Shown here one piece after another: positions 1 to 10,417 of a DNA stretch of 64,000 nucleotides. The position numbers and the translations under genes were made by a program. The notes beneath the pieces are model-generated. The model was not told where the DNA came from and ran no database searches. It saw nothing but the letters and a program-made list of their open reading frames with translations. Origin of the DNA: Hymenopus coronatus (Eukaryota; Arthropoda; Insecta; Mantodea; Hymenopodidae). The stretch's first letter is position 1. Each line of letters starts with the position of its first letter. The stretch covers positions 393,503,632-393,567,631 of the forward strand of contig CM060900.1 of the NCBI GenBank assembly GCA_030762935.1. Direction: 5' to 3'.

Positions 1-1003
1 CCCGAAAATTCGATACCGAGATTTCACCCAAAATATATGTTCTGCGGTCCCCTGCTAAAAAAACATTTTTAGAAAAAATGTCCGTGTGTATGCGAGGACA
101 GTATAAACCAAAAACGAAAAGTCGGTAAAATACCAAACCTGGTATTTAAGTTTAATATCTTCCAAGGATACGACATGGGATTTTCAAAGGTTCCCCCTCC
201 TCAATTTACCTTTTAAATGGAAGATTTAATAACTGGCTCTAACGCTTTTGATTAACACACTGTGTATTAAATGTATGTACATCACCAATAGAATGTATAT
301 CTTGACTTTTCTGGGAAAGCATCCAGACCTCTTCAATCCATATGACTTTTGTATAACTGGTAAACCGTAAGAGATAAGACAACTTACTGCACAAAACATG
401 TGGATCTCGTAAAACACACAGTTTATCGTACATTTTTTTATTATTATTAAGAGCAACCCATTTTCGAGATATACAATGTTACTGTTTTTAAAATTTCCAA
501 TACTTAAAAGGTTTCTCAAATAGGAAGTCGTAACTCACTTTTCTCTCTCCTCCCTGCATCAGAACGTCATTCTTACCAACTTAAAAAGGTACGATTCCAA
601 ATGCCTAATACTTTTTTGTTTGTTCTTGTTTTTTGTTGTTTTTATACATGCTTCCTGCATTACTGTTTCAGGAAGTCAAGGTGATGTTTCCCAAGCACTC
701 TCCCAGTCTAACTTTTATAAACTAATCCAATGTGCTGCAACTAACCATAGAGTGAAATTATGAAGTTGGTGTCTCATTTTAAATTTCAGTTGTGTTAGCT
801 GTTTATAGAGAGTAGTTGCTGTTCCCCAGGACAAAGTGTGCGTAGCGCATTTCTGATCATGCTCTCCTCGAAGGAACCAAGTAATATAATCATCCCTGTT
901 AATGTTTGACTCGATTAGAATAAAGAAAGTAGAAGAGAAAATTTTGTAAGAATAATTTGTTGTCGAGTAGGTAGAGAAAGTCACGTGAATGTAAAAACAT
1001 CAC
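1..1003 (-). mobile_element. HLE-A copy 1 (Helitron-like, cut by window edge)
   Basis: The copy runs from the conserved block that starts ATTCGATACCGAGATTTCAC, through the AGCATAGCTC-type segment and a TGAATTTTC/GGTAAACCGTAAGAGATA block, to GTAGAGAAAGTCACGTGAAT at 971-990. On the minus strand it therefore reads 5' to 3' from about 1003. The terminal hairpin lies outside the window. Bases 560-880 diverge from the other copies, so this is an old or variant copy. It has no coding capacity; the ORFs inside it are short and not shared with other copies. Confidence 0.7.
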
Positions 1004-1009
1004 ACTCCT

Positions 1010-2100
1010 TTGGGTTAACCAATTCAGAGATTTTCCTATTGGTTTAAATCTTCCAATACATATACTTTCTCAAATGGGAAGACATTTTTTCTTCTTATAC
1101 TTTTACTCGTGGTCATGCAAAGAGTATCACATTTCAATGTCATCAAATAGTGACCACAGTTGTGATACATATTTCAAACAATATTGTATACATTACAAAG
1201 TAACAATCAGGTTAATTGTAAAATCAGCCATTCTTGATAACAATATTAATCATGATACAGTTGAGTAAAATAAAATCTTTGCTGGTTTAAAATTTGAAAA
1301 TATTGCACTTCGGGTATTGAAATTGGCATCTTGATGCCTTCCACACACAATCCCAAGTATTATGGAATGTGCACTTTTCTTTCCTTCGTTTCATTCCTTA
1401 GCAGCAAGCATAATTTGTTACCAACTACTTGAAATATTTAAATGCTCAGCAAAACGCAGAGAATAATTATTTCATATTAAAAATGGAATAAAAAGAGGAC
1501 CAAAATCTGATATGCTTCATTCACATGGCCTTTACCACTCACTCTTCTACAAACTACTCTTCTAATAACTTATTCTTCTATCTACTTATTAATACATTAC
1601 CCCATTTGCACATTTCTTTCTAGATATAAGTAGAACACATTAAACGGCTGGCCCTCTAGCTCAGTCGTTAGAGCATCTGCCCGCTATGCGAGGGGTCCCG
1701 GGTTTGATTCCCGGGTGGGGTGGGAATGTTTATCTTAAAAAAATTTCCTATCCTGCCCAGAGTCTGGAAGTATGAAAGTGATTGTGTGTGAGATCTAAGG
1801 AAGAAAAAATAGAAACCCAACGACAACAGTACAAGTGTTTCAAAGGTGGATACCGCTGATATGGCCGTGCAGATAAATATATATTTGATAAATGTAATAG
1901 GCTAAAGCAGATTTTTTTCTAAGCCGGTCGCTATCAGTCAGTTTCTTGAATGAAGAGGGGATTTTGAGGGGTGATGTACAGATGAGGTATATCGACAAGT
2001 TTCCTGGAAACAATCGTATTAAAGCACTTCTGCGGAAATGTCACTAAATTCTAACTCAGAGGAAATATCACTCAGCGGATGTCAAACTCCTTGATTCCTG
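1010..2100. mobile_element. Fold-back HLE-A composite, first locus
   Basis: Bases 1010-1505 are the inner part of an HLE-A copy on the minus strand. From 1506 (TCTGATATGCTTCATTCACA) a plus-strand HLE-A start follows. The two halves therefore face each other. The same arrangement, with the same private sequence in the middle (around GTGACCACAGTTGT) and the same right end (GAGGAAATATCACTCAGCGG), recurs at 50.6-52.0 kb, so it was probably multiplied as a unit. A tRNA-derived SINE interrupts it at 1646-1880. Confidence 0.6.
1646..1880 (+). mobile_element. SINE family S1 (tRNA-headed), copy 1
   Basis: Pol III box A (TAGCTCAGTCGTTAGAGCA) and box B (GGTTTGATTCC) lie in a tRNA-like head at 1648-1722. 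The head is followed by the family body, TTTATCTT..CTATCCTGCCCAGAGTCTGGAAGTATGAA, and a short GTGTGTG tract. The acceptor stem does not pair and the 3' sequence continues without a tRNA end, so this is a SINE and not a functional tRNA gene. It sits inside the fold-back HLE-A composite. Confidence 0.8.
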
Positions 2101-2800
2101 TTTTCATTTGTATGTTTTGAGCTTTTGACATACACCCAGCCAATCTGACATACTGCTGAAATGGCCAATTTGACTTGTGAAGGCCAGTGAACGTGACTTA
2201 CTTTGGTGCATTTCTTTGTAACCAACGACAATGGATAATGTATGGCCACTTATCGTCCTCTTGACACCCGTGTATACAAAGAAGCGTTGTAGGTTGGGGG
2301 ATGCTGACGTAATGTAGTGCGTTTATTTCTAGGTCAGAGTAATTGCGTACTGTTTGATATAAGGAAGAATAGAATTCAAAAGTTACACCGCGTTTTACGC
2401 GCAGGCTAGTCTTAGCAATGGCGTTTCCTCGGCAGAAAGCCTAATGTAAGCTTCGTACTGGTTAAAGCCCTTTCTTACTGCGTACAGCATCACAGCCGCT
2501 GGACACTGATGACATCTGTGTAATTTTACCACATATCGTGAAAAACTAAACAAAAAATTCGCAATAAAATAGCATGAATTTTAGCCTTGAATAAAATATA
2601 TCGTTTCCCCATTGGCAAACCTCAACTACCAATTAACTGAAGCTATCAATGGTTTGTGCATACCTTTCTCAACTTTAAACTTTTTTTTTAATTGTTTTAT
2701 TTATATAACACATTTAACATCTGTCACATCGGGGGCTTTTGCTTTAGAAACAACTTTTTGACTGTAGTTCTTTAACATTTGTTTACTAATTATTTTCTTC
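2101..2800. other. Unassigned AT-rich sequence
   Basis: I see no ORF of note, no recognisable repeat terminus and no RNA gene here. It is moderately AT-rich single-copy-like DNA between the fold-back composite and a SINE relic. Confidence 0.4.
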
Positions 2801-2804
2801 CAAC

Positions 2805-2900
2805 AAACACGCACATGTTTTCAGACTTCGTGGGGGATAGGGAATGAACCTGGGACTCTGGGTTAGCTCGTTGATCGCTCGACAACCGAGGCAGTCACTT
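2805..2900 (-). mobile_element. S1-type SINE fragment
   Basis: On the minus strand this reads as a degenerate tRNA-like head, with a box B relic around the CCTGGGACTC motif, followed by body sequence related to S1 (the GGGGGATAGGGAATGA stretch on the plus strand equals the CTATCCC body motif). It is truncated at both ends. Confidence 0.45.
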
Positions 2901-3385
2901 TAAACCTTCTTTTATCGAACTTGTTCCAAGACTTTTCCATGCTCAAAATGTTCCACACGATGCAGCTTTTCAACAATTTGTTTCAACATTTTTATACTGC
3001 CTCTTAAAGGCACATGAAATAAAATGATTATATTAGTTTTTCGAGATATTGCTCCAATTTTTATAAATAGAGTTTTGCAGAGTAATAAGCAATAATTTTC
3101 TACATTAATTGTAAAAATTATAGTATGACATCTATTAGTAAATTAATTTACTGTAAAACTGAAATGTTGCGAGTATTCTTAAAAATGAATTACGTGGCTC
3201 ATTTTAGTAGAATAATGAAATTAGACATTGGAAAATTATTTCAATAACTACGCAAGCTGAAATTTTGATAATGCCAGAAATATCACTATTATTGTGTACA
3301 TAACAGTCATAGATTTCAATAAAATATCTTACATGCTGTTGAGTTCCCAAACTTCACAGATACATCCATCACTTTAGGAACAAGA
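2890..3385 (+). repeat. Family C fold-back repeat, copy 1
   Basis: The plus strand carries CAAAATGTTCCACACGATGC at 2946, with a degenerate inverted partner at about 3182-3206 (ATTACGTGGCTCATTTT) about 240 bp later. The AT-rich interior and the outer flank (ACAGATACATCCATCACTTT) match the copies at 27.8, 34.2 and, in reverse, 48.1 kb. There is no coding capacity. It may be a MITE or fold-back transposon; the superfamily is not recognised. Confidence 0.55.
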
Positions 3386-3429
3386 ACTTTTATCTCTAAT
3401 TATTCCTTAAACATGTAAACGTAACTCCA

Positions 3430-3748
3430 GGGCACGACAGTCCACAAGGGATCTTGTCCTACCGCCCGGCCGCTGCATCCCCATCTTGGCCCGAAGGAGT
3501 CATGAATGGGGTGCATTGCTGGAGAGTGAGACGTGATCAGCACCTCGAGTCCCTCCCAGCCGGTTGATGCGGTCTTCTCGATATGGAGCCGCTACCTCTC
3601 AATCAAGTAGCTCCTCAATTGGCTCCCCCCCCCAAGGACCTCAAGAGGCTGAGTGCACCCCGGACCAGGTCTCCCAACGGGGGAAAATTCCCCACGCCGG
3701 TACTAGAAATCAATTCCACTCTCCCGCTTGGCTACCACCGCGCTAAGG
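3430..3748 (+). mobile_element. SINE-like GC-rich repeat (family S6)
   Basis: This GC-rich island in AT-rich DNA includes GGAGTCATGAATGGGGTGCA, TTGATGCGGTCTTCTCGAT and CTCAATCAAGTAGCTCCTCA. I recognise this sequence type as a widespread insect short interspersed repeat, from memory of the family and not from a search. ORFs of 60 and 71 codons overlap here in different frames, which is expected of GC-rich non-coding repeat and not of a gene. Confidence 0.5.
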
Positions 3749-4014
3749 AGATCCTTCAACATGTAGCTGTGCATTTATGCATTGGAAAATGTCCATAATA
3801 TATACATACATATCCAAACATAGAACGCGTGGTTTCAAAATGCAGGTATATATTTGGAATTCAAAGTTTAAATCCATTAAGGGCTGATTATTTTGCAGTT
3901 TTTTTCTTTTGTGTAAATTAACAAGTCTACGATTTAAAAGATAATAAATCATACAATTTAAACACCATTTAATTATAAATATAACCAGTAACTCAATTCT
4001 GAGAACTCCTAAAC

Positions 4015-4215
4015 AGCCACCTACCTTTACATTGTCAGGGATCGACTGCGATAGGCCGAGTGCGGGTAGCGTGTCTGCCTCACATTCAAGAATTCGTGAA
4101 TTTCGCTTAGGTTTATCCGGGTTTTCTCCTATCCCGAGAAGATGAATGTCCGAGTATTTTAAGCTCCATAGATCCGAAATCATTTGACCATTATTCCACC
4201 AATTAAAAAAGAAAA
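4015..4215 (+). mobile_element. tRNA-Val-like SINE relic (S7)
   Basis: Box A-like TAGGCCGAGTGCGGGTAGCG is followed by an anticodon-arm-like GTCTGCCTCACATTCAAG, with CAC in the anticodon position, and a decayed box B (CGTGAATTTCG). The body (GGGTTTTCTCCTATCCCGAG) follows. The 166-codon minus-strand ORF that covers this stretch is probably chance. Confidence 0.5.
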
Positions 4216-4559
4216 AGTCTACAATTATGGGGGGATTCGCCAATATGACACAAGCTATTGATTGTATTGCAAAGTTTCAAGACCGACTCAATGAACTTAT
4301 GAGGAAATATTTTATTTGTAACTCAATGTAAATCAAATAAAAACATAAAGAAAGGAAAATGGATTTATAAATACACATGTAAAACAAGTACTATGCAATA
4401 TAATTTGCAAACTGCTGAAGTAATACGGTTATTAACAAAATAGGCAAAATATGCATTATACAAAACTAAATAGTTTAAAATATTGAAAACCTATTAACTC
4501 ACATAGGCACCAAGAAAGCATAGAAGAGAGCAGAACAGATAATTATGCACTAGCATTAA

Positions 4560-5564
4560 CCCTTTGAGTACCAATTACGATCTAATCGTGATGTCGTTTT
4601 CATATGTTTTAACTCTTTCCAGCGAGAAAGTCAGTGTGTAGTTTACGTCATAGCCATAGAGAAGGGTTTTCTGGAGCGTTTCTAGATTTTATTTTCACTC
4701 CAGAGCGCTAAATTAGTTCAAATGTAATTTCTCTAGCCGGCATTTGTTTATCCTGGTTGAAACTTGGCGTCGTCTAGCCGAAGGTTAAGAACCGCAGAGA
4801 AAATAAGACCTTCAGTTCGCGATGTATAATAAGAAAGCGAGTGATTTTGAATTCTCAGACCTTGTGGAAAGAGTTCTTGACATCGACGTAAGAGAGGAAG
4901 ATAGGCATATGTTCTAGCTTCAGCGATGAAAATGCTGCGATAATGAATGCATGCAAATAATCGGTGTACTTATCAAAATGGATATACGGAGATGTAACGA
5001 GACGAATACAATGTGAATCAACCATTCAGCTACGCAACAACAATAGTGCTAAATTGAACAGTAATCTAGGTTAAATGCATTTGTATCCTATTGCTAAATG
5101 CCGTTTTCATTAATAGTGGTATCATGCTTGTGTGTGTGTGTATGTGTGTGTGTGTGTGTGTGGGGTCGCTTTTTTCAGCTTCAGGTTAGGTGAATTCATT
5201 TTTTGTATCTTAAAAATAGAACACCAGATCAAAATAGGATGCTGCTTTAGTAAAGAAATATCCATGCTTTCATTTAATTAGCCTGAACTTTCTGTGTAGT
5301 GAGGTTCTGTATGACTACTTATTGATTAATTTGGAATTTTTAATTTTATGTTAACATTTTTTTAAAAATATTGAAGATGCTTCCCATACATATAATGCAT
5401 ATTATACTGTAGACAAAAGTGTTTAGTAAAAATGAAAACAAGACTCAGCTGTCTATGTCATTTGGTACTTATTTTATTACTAATAATTTAAAACCCTGCA
5501 TTCTCCTCTAAAACTGCTTGGCACTTTTCAGACAGCATTTTGCTATTCGGGCTGGCACAAAGGG
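4560..5564 (+). mobile_element. piggyBac-like element, non-autonomous
   Basis: Terminal inverted repeats start CCCTTTGAGTACC at 4560 and end GGCACAAAGGG at 5564. They are flanked by TTAA on both sides (4556-4559 and 5565-5568). The CCC..GGG ends plus TTAA duplication are diagnostic of the piggyBac superfamily. At about 4821 a start-like ATG opens a short acidic reading frame (MYNKKASDFEF, then DLVERVLDID) that is broken by a stop after about 32 codons. This is consistent with the acidic N-terminus of a decayed transposase, but the match is by pattern only. A (GT)n tract lies at 5130-5160. Confidence 0.8.
5130..5160 (+). repeat. (GT)n microsatellite
   Basis: Interrupted GT dinucleotide tract inside the piggyBac-like element. 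Confidence 0.9.
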
Positions 5565-5639
5565 TTAAAATCCTCTCCCTGCCGATGATGCACGAAATGA
5601 AATAACTGCAAAGTAAATTTGGAAAAGAAAAGTTTCAGG

Positions 5640-5795
5640 CTTTAGACTACGTAGCCGACATTTTTAAGGACTGAAGAAAACCTGGGGGAGGAAATAAACC
5701 TCAGTCAGGGAGGATAGTCCTGGCGGGATTTGAACAGCGGAGTTCCCTTTCAAGAGTCCGAGTCCATGCCATAACCACCTCGGCTACCTGTAACG
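5640..5795 (-). mobile_element. SINE family S5, copy 1
   Basis: The plus strand shows CAGTCAGGGAGGATAGTCCT, then a reversed box B (GGGATTTGAACAG) and a reversed box A in CCATAACCACCTCGGCTACC. A second copy with the same GTCAGGGAGGATAGT body lies at 52,195-52,345. Confidence 0.6.
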
Positions 5796-6086
5796 GTGTC
5801 TCAAACCAGCAGAACTAAACTTGATTGCATCACAGGCACACGAATTTGTTTTTATTTGCCTTTAGTTGTTATTAAGTTTCTTAAAGCCGCGTGATGCAAT
5901 TCATCCATCATCAATTAAATATTAAATATTCGTTTTGTCTCCCAGAAATATTAAGAGACGAAAAACGAGTACACGGGAAAGATGAATTGCTGAAAATGTC
6001 AAACAGTTACAAAACTAATGATGTATCTTGAAAAACAATAGAACACCTAAACTGCAATATTGTTTGTACCTTCGCCATATTAAAAA

Positions 6087-6943
6087 TCTTATGTGTTCCA
6101 TTCACATAACTTTCCCTAGCTATTCTATATACAAACTAGTAATATAAAATATTATTTTTATCTAGGTATATCATGCTAATCGAGATAAATATTAGCAGAA
6201 GTGATGCATTACTTGCTTCCTTGTATGTAGAAGGGAAATAAGGGAATAAACTACGCTATAACAAAACTCAGTTCTTTTAAAAGCTGGTGGCTATATGAAA
6301 CAAGAGAGATTCGGTTCACTTAGCATGGTCCGGTTTGAGAAAAGTCAGCTTGTTTAAAATCGAAACACATAAGCAACATCTCAAAAACGGTCAATTTTAG
6401 ATGAAAAACGCTTATGACAAATTCTGTAATTTGGAGACATCTATATTTTTTGTGTAGTAAGTTTTTGTCTATCTCTTACGGTTTAACAGTTGAGCAAAAT
6501 TGTGCAAAACTCGCCCAGCATAAAAATGCCTTCAGAGGCTATTCCCAGAAAATTCAAAATATACATTTTATGTTCAATTCGATGTAAATATCTTTAATAT
6601 ATGATATTTTAATCAAAGTCGTTAAAGCGAGCTTTGAGAAAAACATTTTCATTTTTTCCCCATGTGAAGGATAGTTTGTGGAGAAGGGATTTTTTTTTAT
6701 ATAATCTTCGTGTCGCACCCTTGGAAGATACCAAACAGAAGTACCAATTTGCTTTTAAACGTTTTTTTCGTTTTAGAGCTATGCTGACCAACAACACACA
6801 CGACCTTTTTCTAAAAATGTTTTGTTTTTCGGACTCGGGGACCTCAAAATATATTTCCGGTGAAATCACCACATCGAATTTTTGGATGGAACACAATACA
6901 TTTTCTATCCACTATATACATTGTAATACATGCTAGAGAAAGT
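6087..6943 (+). mobile_element. HLE-A copy 2, nearly complete
   Basis: It starts TCTTATGTGTTCCATTCACA after AAAAA, has the sub-terminal ACTTTCCCTAG, and ends in a hairpin whose right arm is TGCTAGAGAAAGT before AAAAA. It is about 857 bp. The two short overlapping ORFs at 6.6-6.9 kb on opposite strands lie in the repeat body and recur, broken, in other copies, so they are not genes. Confidence 0.8.
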
Positions 6944-7089
6944 AAAAATGAGGATTTTCTCTTAAGTTAATTTGACACACGACTAAAGTAATGGCTGCTC
7001 TTTCAGGACCATATATGAAATATTAGTCTATTGCCAGTCCAGAAATTGTTAAATACTTTTAATTATTGTAAGAACAGAAATCCATTTAA

Positions 7090-7400
7090 TAGTCTTCACG
7101 TATAACGTATGACAAAGGAACGAAGGGGACACCTCGTACCTCGACCCAGAGCAGATATTTTTTGTGCTTACCACCCCCAGGAGGTACGGATTTGGCGAAG
7201 GAATAGCAAGAGACTACAGCACAAGCAGGGCGACCGAAAGAGACGCGCAAAACTCCGTAACGATTTCAATGATAGATGACCCGGGCACACCGGCGGGCTG
7301 CTCAGAGGTTTCCCTCTGAAGGAACAGGAAAATTCTACCTTCTGGCAGATCCGAAAATCACCTTGAAATGAGCAAACGGCCACACCATCTGTTCGTCACT
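7090..7400. other. GC-richer unassigned block
   Basis: This is locally GC-rich, with a 71-codon minus-strand ORF (7168-7383) that is serine- and leucine-rich and resembles no family I know. It could be a repeat fragment. No splice or initiation context makes it convincing as an exon. Confidence 0.3.
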
Positions 7401-7489
7401 AGCTGACACTGCACAGTACCTAAACCTACATATGAAAGCGGAAATCGAAATGATACAAAATGAGGGAAAGAAATTCATGGTGTAAGAGC

Positions 7490-7640
7490 AATCATCCCAG
7501 CATTCCCTTTACCAAATAAGTTAAAACCCGAAATATCCGTGATCAGAGTGAGTGATCACAAAAATCGAACCCAGGACCTACAGAATGCAATCCTTGTACG
7601 TTACCGGGGAGCCATCTCGCTGGGTAATCATTGACATTAA
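7490..7640 (-). mobile_element. tRNA-derived SINE relic
   Basis: Reversed box B (AATCGAACCCAGGACC) and a reversed box A region (TTACCGGGGAGCCATCTCGC) lie in minus-strand tRNA-head order, with an S1-like body fragment (CATTCCCTTTACC) to the left. Confidence 0.5.
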
Positions 7641-8499
7641 ATCCCCCATCACTTTGACATTTAAATATTTTTGTATATTTAAAAGAAGAATTATTGGTTT
7701 ATTTCAAACGCTTCCCAGTTCACTTACACATATATACAAATTTAAGCTTTCTCAAGCTTTCCCGTTAAACTAGAATATTTGTGTTCTCTTAAACTTGCAC
7801 ACTTCATACATATAAAGTTGTTCAGGTGTAGATGTTCAGTATCTTCATATGTTGAAATAGAAAATATGGCAAATCATTCAACTATTAATTACTTTTCATT
7901 AAATTAGGTAACTCAGACAGTATAGTAAATATTGAACACTAGACCTATATGATCCACTTATTACTTTTATTTATAAACTTTTCTGAACATTATATTCCCT
8001 CATGTTAAAGCTTTCCGAATGCTTTAAAACTAAAGTTTAAAACAGCAAGAAACAATAGTAGTTCTAATGTAATATGGTGAACTATGAAGTGTGCCTTTGT
8101 TGCATGGCATATTTTTACTGGAACAGACCGTTACAACTTGGGCACGAGTCAAAAGAGCAACTACTTACTCATGATGCACAGGGCTATCTGCAATACGAAT
8201 GCAGCGCAGCATCAGAACAAGCTATCGTAACTGCTGAATCAAGTGTTGGAAATAAAATGGCATCATTGCGGTATTGCCGTGCTACTGAAAAGGTTAACAT
8301 GGGCTTTATGTTTGTTAATACAAACCTCTCAGATAACGCATTGATTATTCTGGGAAGTCCACGACGTTTTACAGTACACCAGTGAGCGCGTCACTTTAGC
8401 CAAGGAATGCATAGGAATAACGAATGACAGAAACACGTCAACTCCGCGTGGAGTGAAAGCAGCGTTGCAATATCTTTGCTGTTTTCTCTTTCATGTTTG

Positions 8500-9210
8500 A
8501 GAAAAACAAAATTTAAAAAAAAAATCCATGTAAAGGGTGGAGAATCGTGTCGCATCCTTGAAATATATTAAACTGAAATACCAAATTTGGTACTCAATGG
8601 ACTTTTCACTTTTGAGTTATGCTGTCCACAAACACACATAAGGCCAGATAGACAGACGCGCACACGCACATGCACACGCGCGCACACACACCGCACGGAC
8701 GCTTACAAAATCTTACTCTTCTGTTTGCTTTTTGTTAATCAATATGAACCTCTATTACAAATTTACCTACACATTTGTTACTGTAGGTATAAGAAAGATA
8801 CAGAAGGGTAAAGCGATAGTCTTCACTTTCCTCGCTGACATTTTCACGCACATGTATCACAAACGAAGCATTGTCGTTTGAAACATCCCGCAGTTGAAAT
8901 TTTCGCTCTTGTTGCATGGTGTGCTGAAAACATCTTTCCCACACATTGGAATCTATATTTGGTACGCATTCTCTTAAACTTTGCACACATAGTGGAAATT
9001 TTTATATTTAGCAGGGAATGAAAACTAGCATTATCTAACACAATAACACTTTTCAAAAGTGTGTTCTAGAACCAAGCTTCAAATAATTCCGCTATTTAAA
9101 AAATCTGACTATTGCCTCAAAACATGCATTTCCTGTGAAATCTTAGTTTCGAATTTTTGGGTGGACTACAACACCCTCTCTACCTACTCTGTACATTGTA
9201 GAGAAAATAA
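8500..9210 (+). mobile_element. HLE-A copy 3, split fragment
   Basis: Two plus-strand HLE-A blocks, about 8500-8735 (TTTTGAGTTATGCTGTCCAC plus an AC-rich microsatellite) and 9096-9210 (TCGAATTTTTGGGTGG, then the terminal hairpin ending GTAGAGAAAAT), surround a transposase fragment. The 5' half of the family is missing. Confidence 0.65.
8795..9095 (-). pseudogene. Tc1/mariner transposase fragment, C-terminal half
   Basis: Minus-strand translation around 9050-9015 reads SVIVLDNASFHS, the second-aspartate motif of the DDE domain in Tc1/mariner transposases. Further along, in another frame, it reads RECVPNIDSNVWERC, QQERKFQLRDV and DNASFVIH, matching the C-terminus predicted from copy 2 (32.08-32.26 kb). 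Frameshifts separate the two parts. It is inverted relative to the element ends that surround it. Confidence 0.75.
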
Positions 9211-9527
9211 AAACAAACAAAAACAGCAAAAATTGTATGACATTCACATGACTACTCATTCTTCTAGGATATATTTTTACAGCGTGATATAAGTAGAAAC
9301 TTTTGTTAGATATTTATTATTAAAACGGTTTAGTATTCTCGTTGCACTTAATAAGAACCTTGATAATGTAATTATTCACTTGGTAAACTCAGAAATAAAT
9401 GCTCTTGCGTGTTACGCGAGTTTACTTGAAGATAACGTGACAACATTGCTTACTATGTCACTGAATGCCTGCAATCTTATCGCAGCCTTAGAAGTCGACG
9501 ATGTTAACCTTTTCAGTAGCACTTTAA

Positions 9528-9668
9528 TATAACCTTCGCCGATGACGTAATGGCAATCAGGCTCTCCCTCCAGCCGAGCTCCGAAGTCTGTGGTTAAGTA
9601 CTAAAAGCAGCCAAATCAAAAACTCTTTTTCTACGTCATTTTTACATTATACTAAAAAAAAAAAAAAT
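9528..9668. other. Short spacer between elements
   Basis: No feature is seen apart from a poly(A) run at 9653-9667. Confidence 0.4.
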
Positions 9669-9808
9669 ACCTACTAAATAGGGAACATTTTGAGTTGCAC
9701 CCAATAATTCGATATCGATATTTTACAGAAAATAATTGTTGAGCTCCTCTGAAAAATAACATTTTTAGTAACAGGTCCTAATGGATGTATGTGTGTGTGA
9801 AAGGGTGT

Positions 9809-9840
<32 letters not shown>

Positions 9841-10417
9841 TCGCACGCGTGCGTTAGCGCATATACCTGTGTACAGCAAACTAAAAAACGAAAACTCGGA
9901 TAAGTACTAAACTTGGTGTTAAAGTGGAATCTTTCAAGAATACGCTAAAATTTTAAACATGTCCTCCCACCCCAAATTATCCTTTACATGGAAAGTTTGT
10001 ATGTTCTTTATTTTCTGGAAAAGATAACGAGCTAAATAAAATTCATATGTATTACGCATGTTTATGTAGAATCGGCCGTTTTTTAGATATTCTTTGTTAT
10101 TTGTTTCAATTTAAACTACTTAAACTTTTCTCAAACGGGAAGCGACGTCTCGTTTCATCTGTCTTGTTTTACTGCAGGCCATGCATAGCGAAGCGAACTT
10201 CAATTTTTTCACATAGGACAAGTTTTTAAAATATTTGACTATCGATTTAGCCTAATGAATTACCTTATGTCCCTTCTACTTACAAGGAAGTAAGTAAAAA
10301 GACAATCTCTGCTAATGTTTATCTTAATTAGCATATCATAGATAAATGAATACTTTTTTGTAAGGAAAGTTGTTTATGTAACACCTAGAGAAAGCCGTGT
10401 GAATGGAACACATCAGA
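9669..10417 (-). mobile_element. HLE-A copy 4
   Basis: Block order on the plus strand is TTGCACCCAATAATTCGATA, a long (GT)n tract (9786-9841), AAAAAACGAAAACTCGG, and the end GTGTGAATGGAACACATCAG at 10417. The hairpin at the left end is worn down to about CCTACTAAATAGGG. Confidence 0.75.
9786..9841 (+). repeat. (GT)n microsatellite in HLE-A
   Basis: GT repeat of roughly 55 bp with a few interruptions. It lies at the position where every HLE-A copy has a GT or AC tract. Confidence 0.9.

Larger units (their letters stand above)
8274..9527 (+). mobile_element. Tc1/mariner-type element, copy 1, rearranged
   Basis: Terminal inverted repeats (TTGCCGTGCTACTGAAAAGG left; CCTTTTCAGTAGCACTTTAA right) are flanked by TA at 8272-8273 and 9528-9529. 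The terminal 200 bp on each side match copy 2 at 30.7-32.5 kb in the same orientation. The interior is an HLE-A fragment (8.50-9.21 kb) that itself carries a piece of the same transposase gene in reverse orientation. It cannot encode a working transposase. Confidence 0.8.

Noticed and set aside
1646..1725. Functional tRNA gene
   Set aside because: Boxes A and B are good but the acceptor arms do not pair and the sequence continues into the S1 SINE body. The same reasoning applies to 15.3, 20.7 and 55.3 kb.
3743..4243. 166-codon minus-strand ORF as a gene
   Set aside because: It runs over a tRNA-Val-like SINE relic and AT-rich flank, has no known motif, and has no start or splice context that stands out.
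5130..5160. GT repeat in the piggyBac-like element as evidence that it is an HLE-A copy
   Set aside because: The HLE-A blocks on both sides of the GT tract are absent here and the TTAA-flanked ends are those of piggyBac.
6609..6936. Pair of overlapping ORFs at 6.6-6.9 kb
   Set aside because: Both are translations of the HLE-A body on opposite strands, and their frames are not conserved in other copies.
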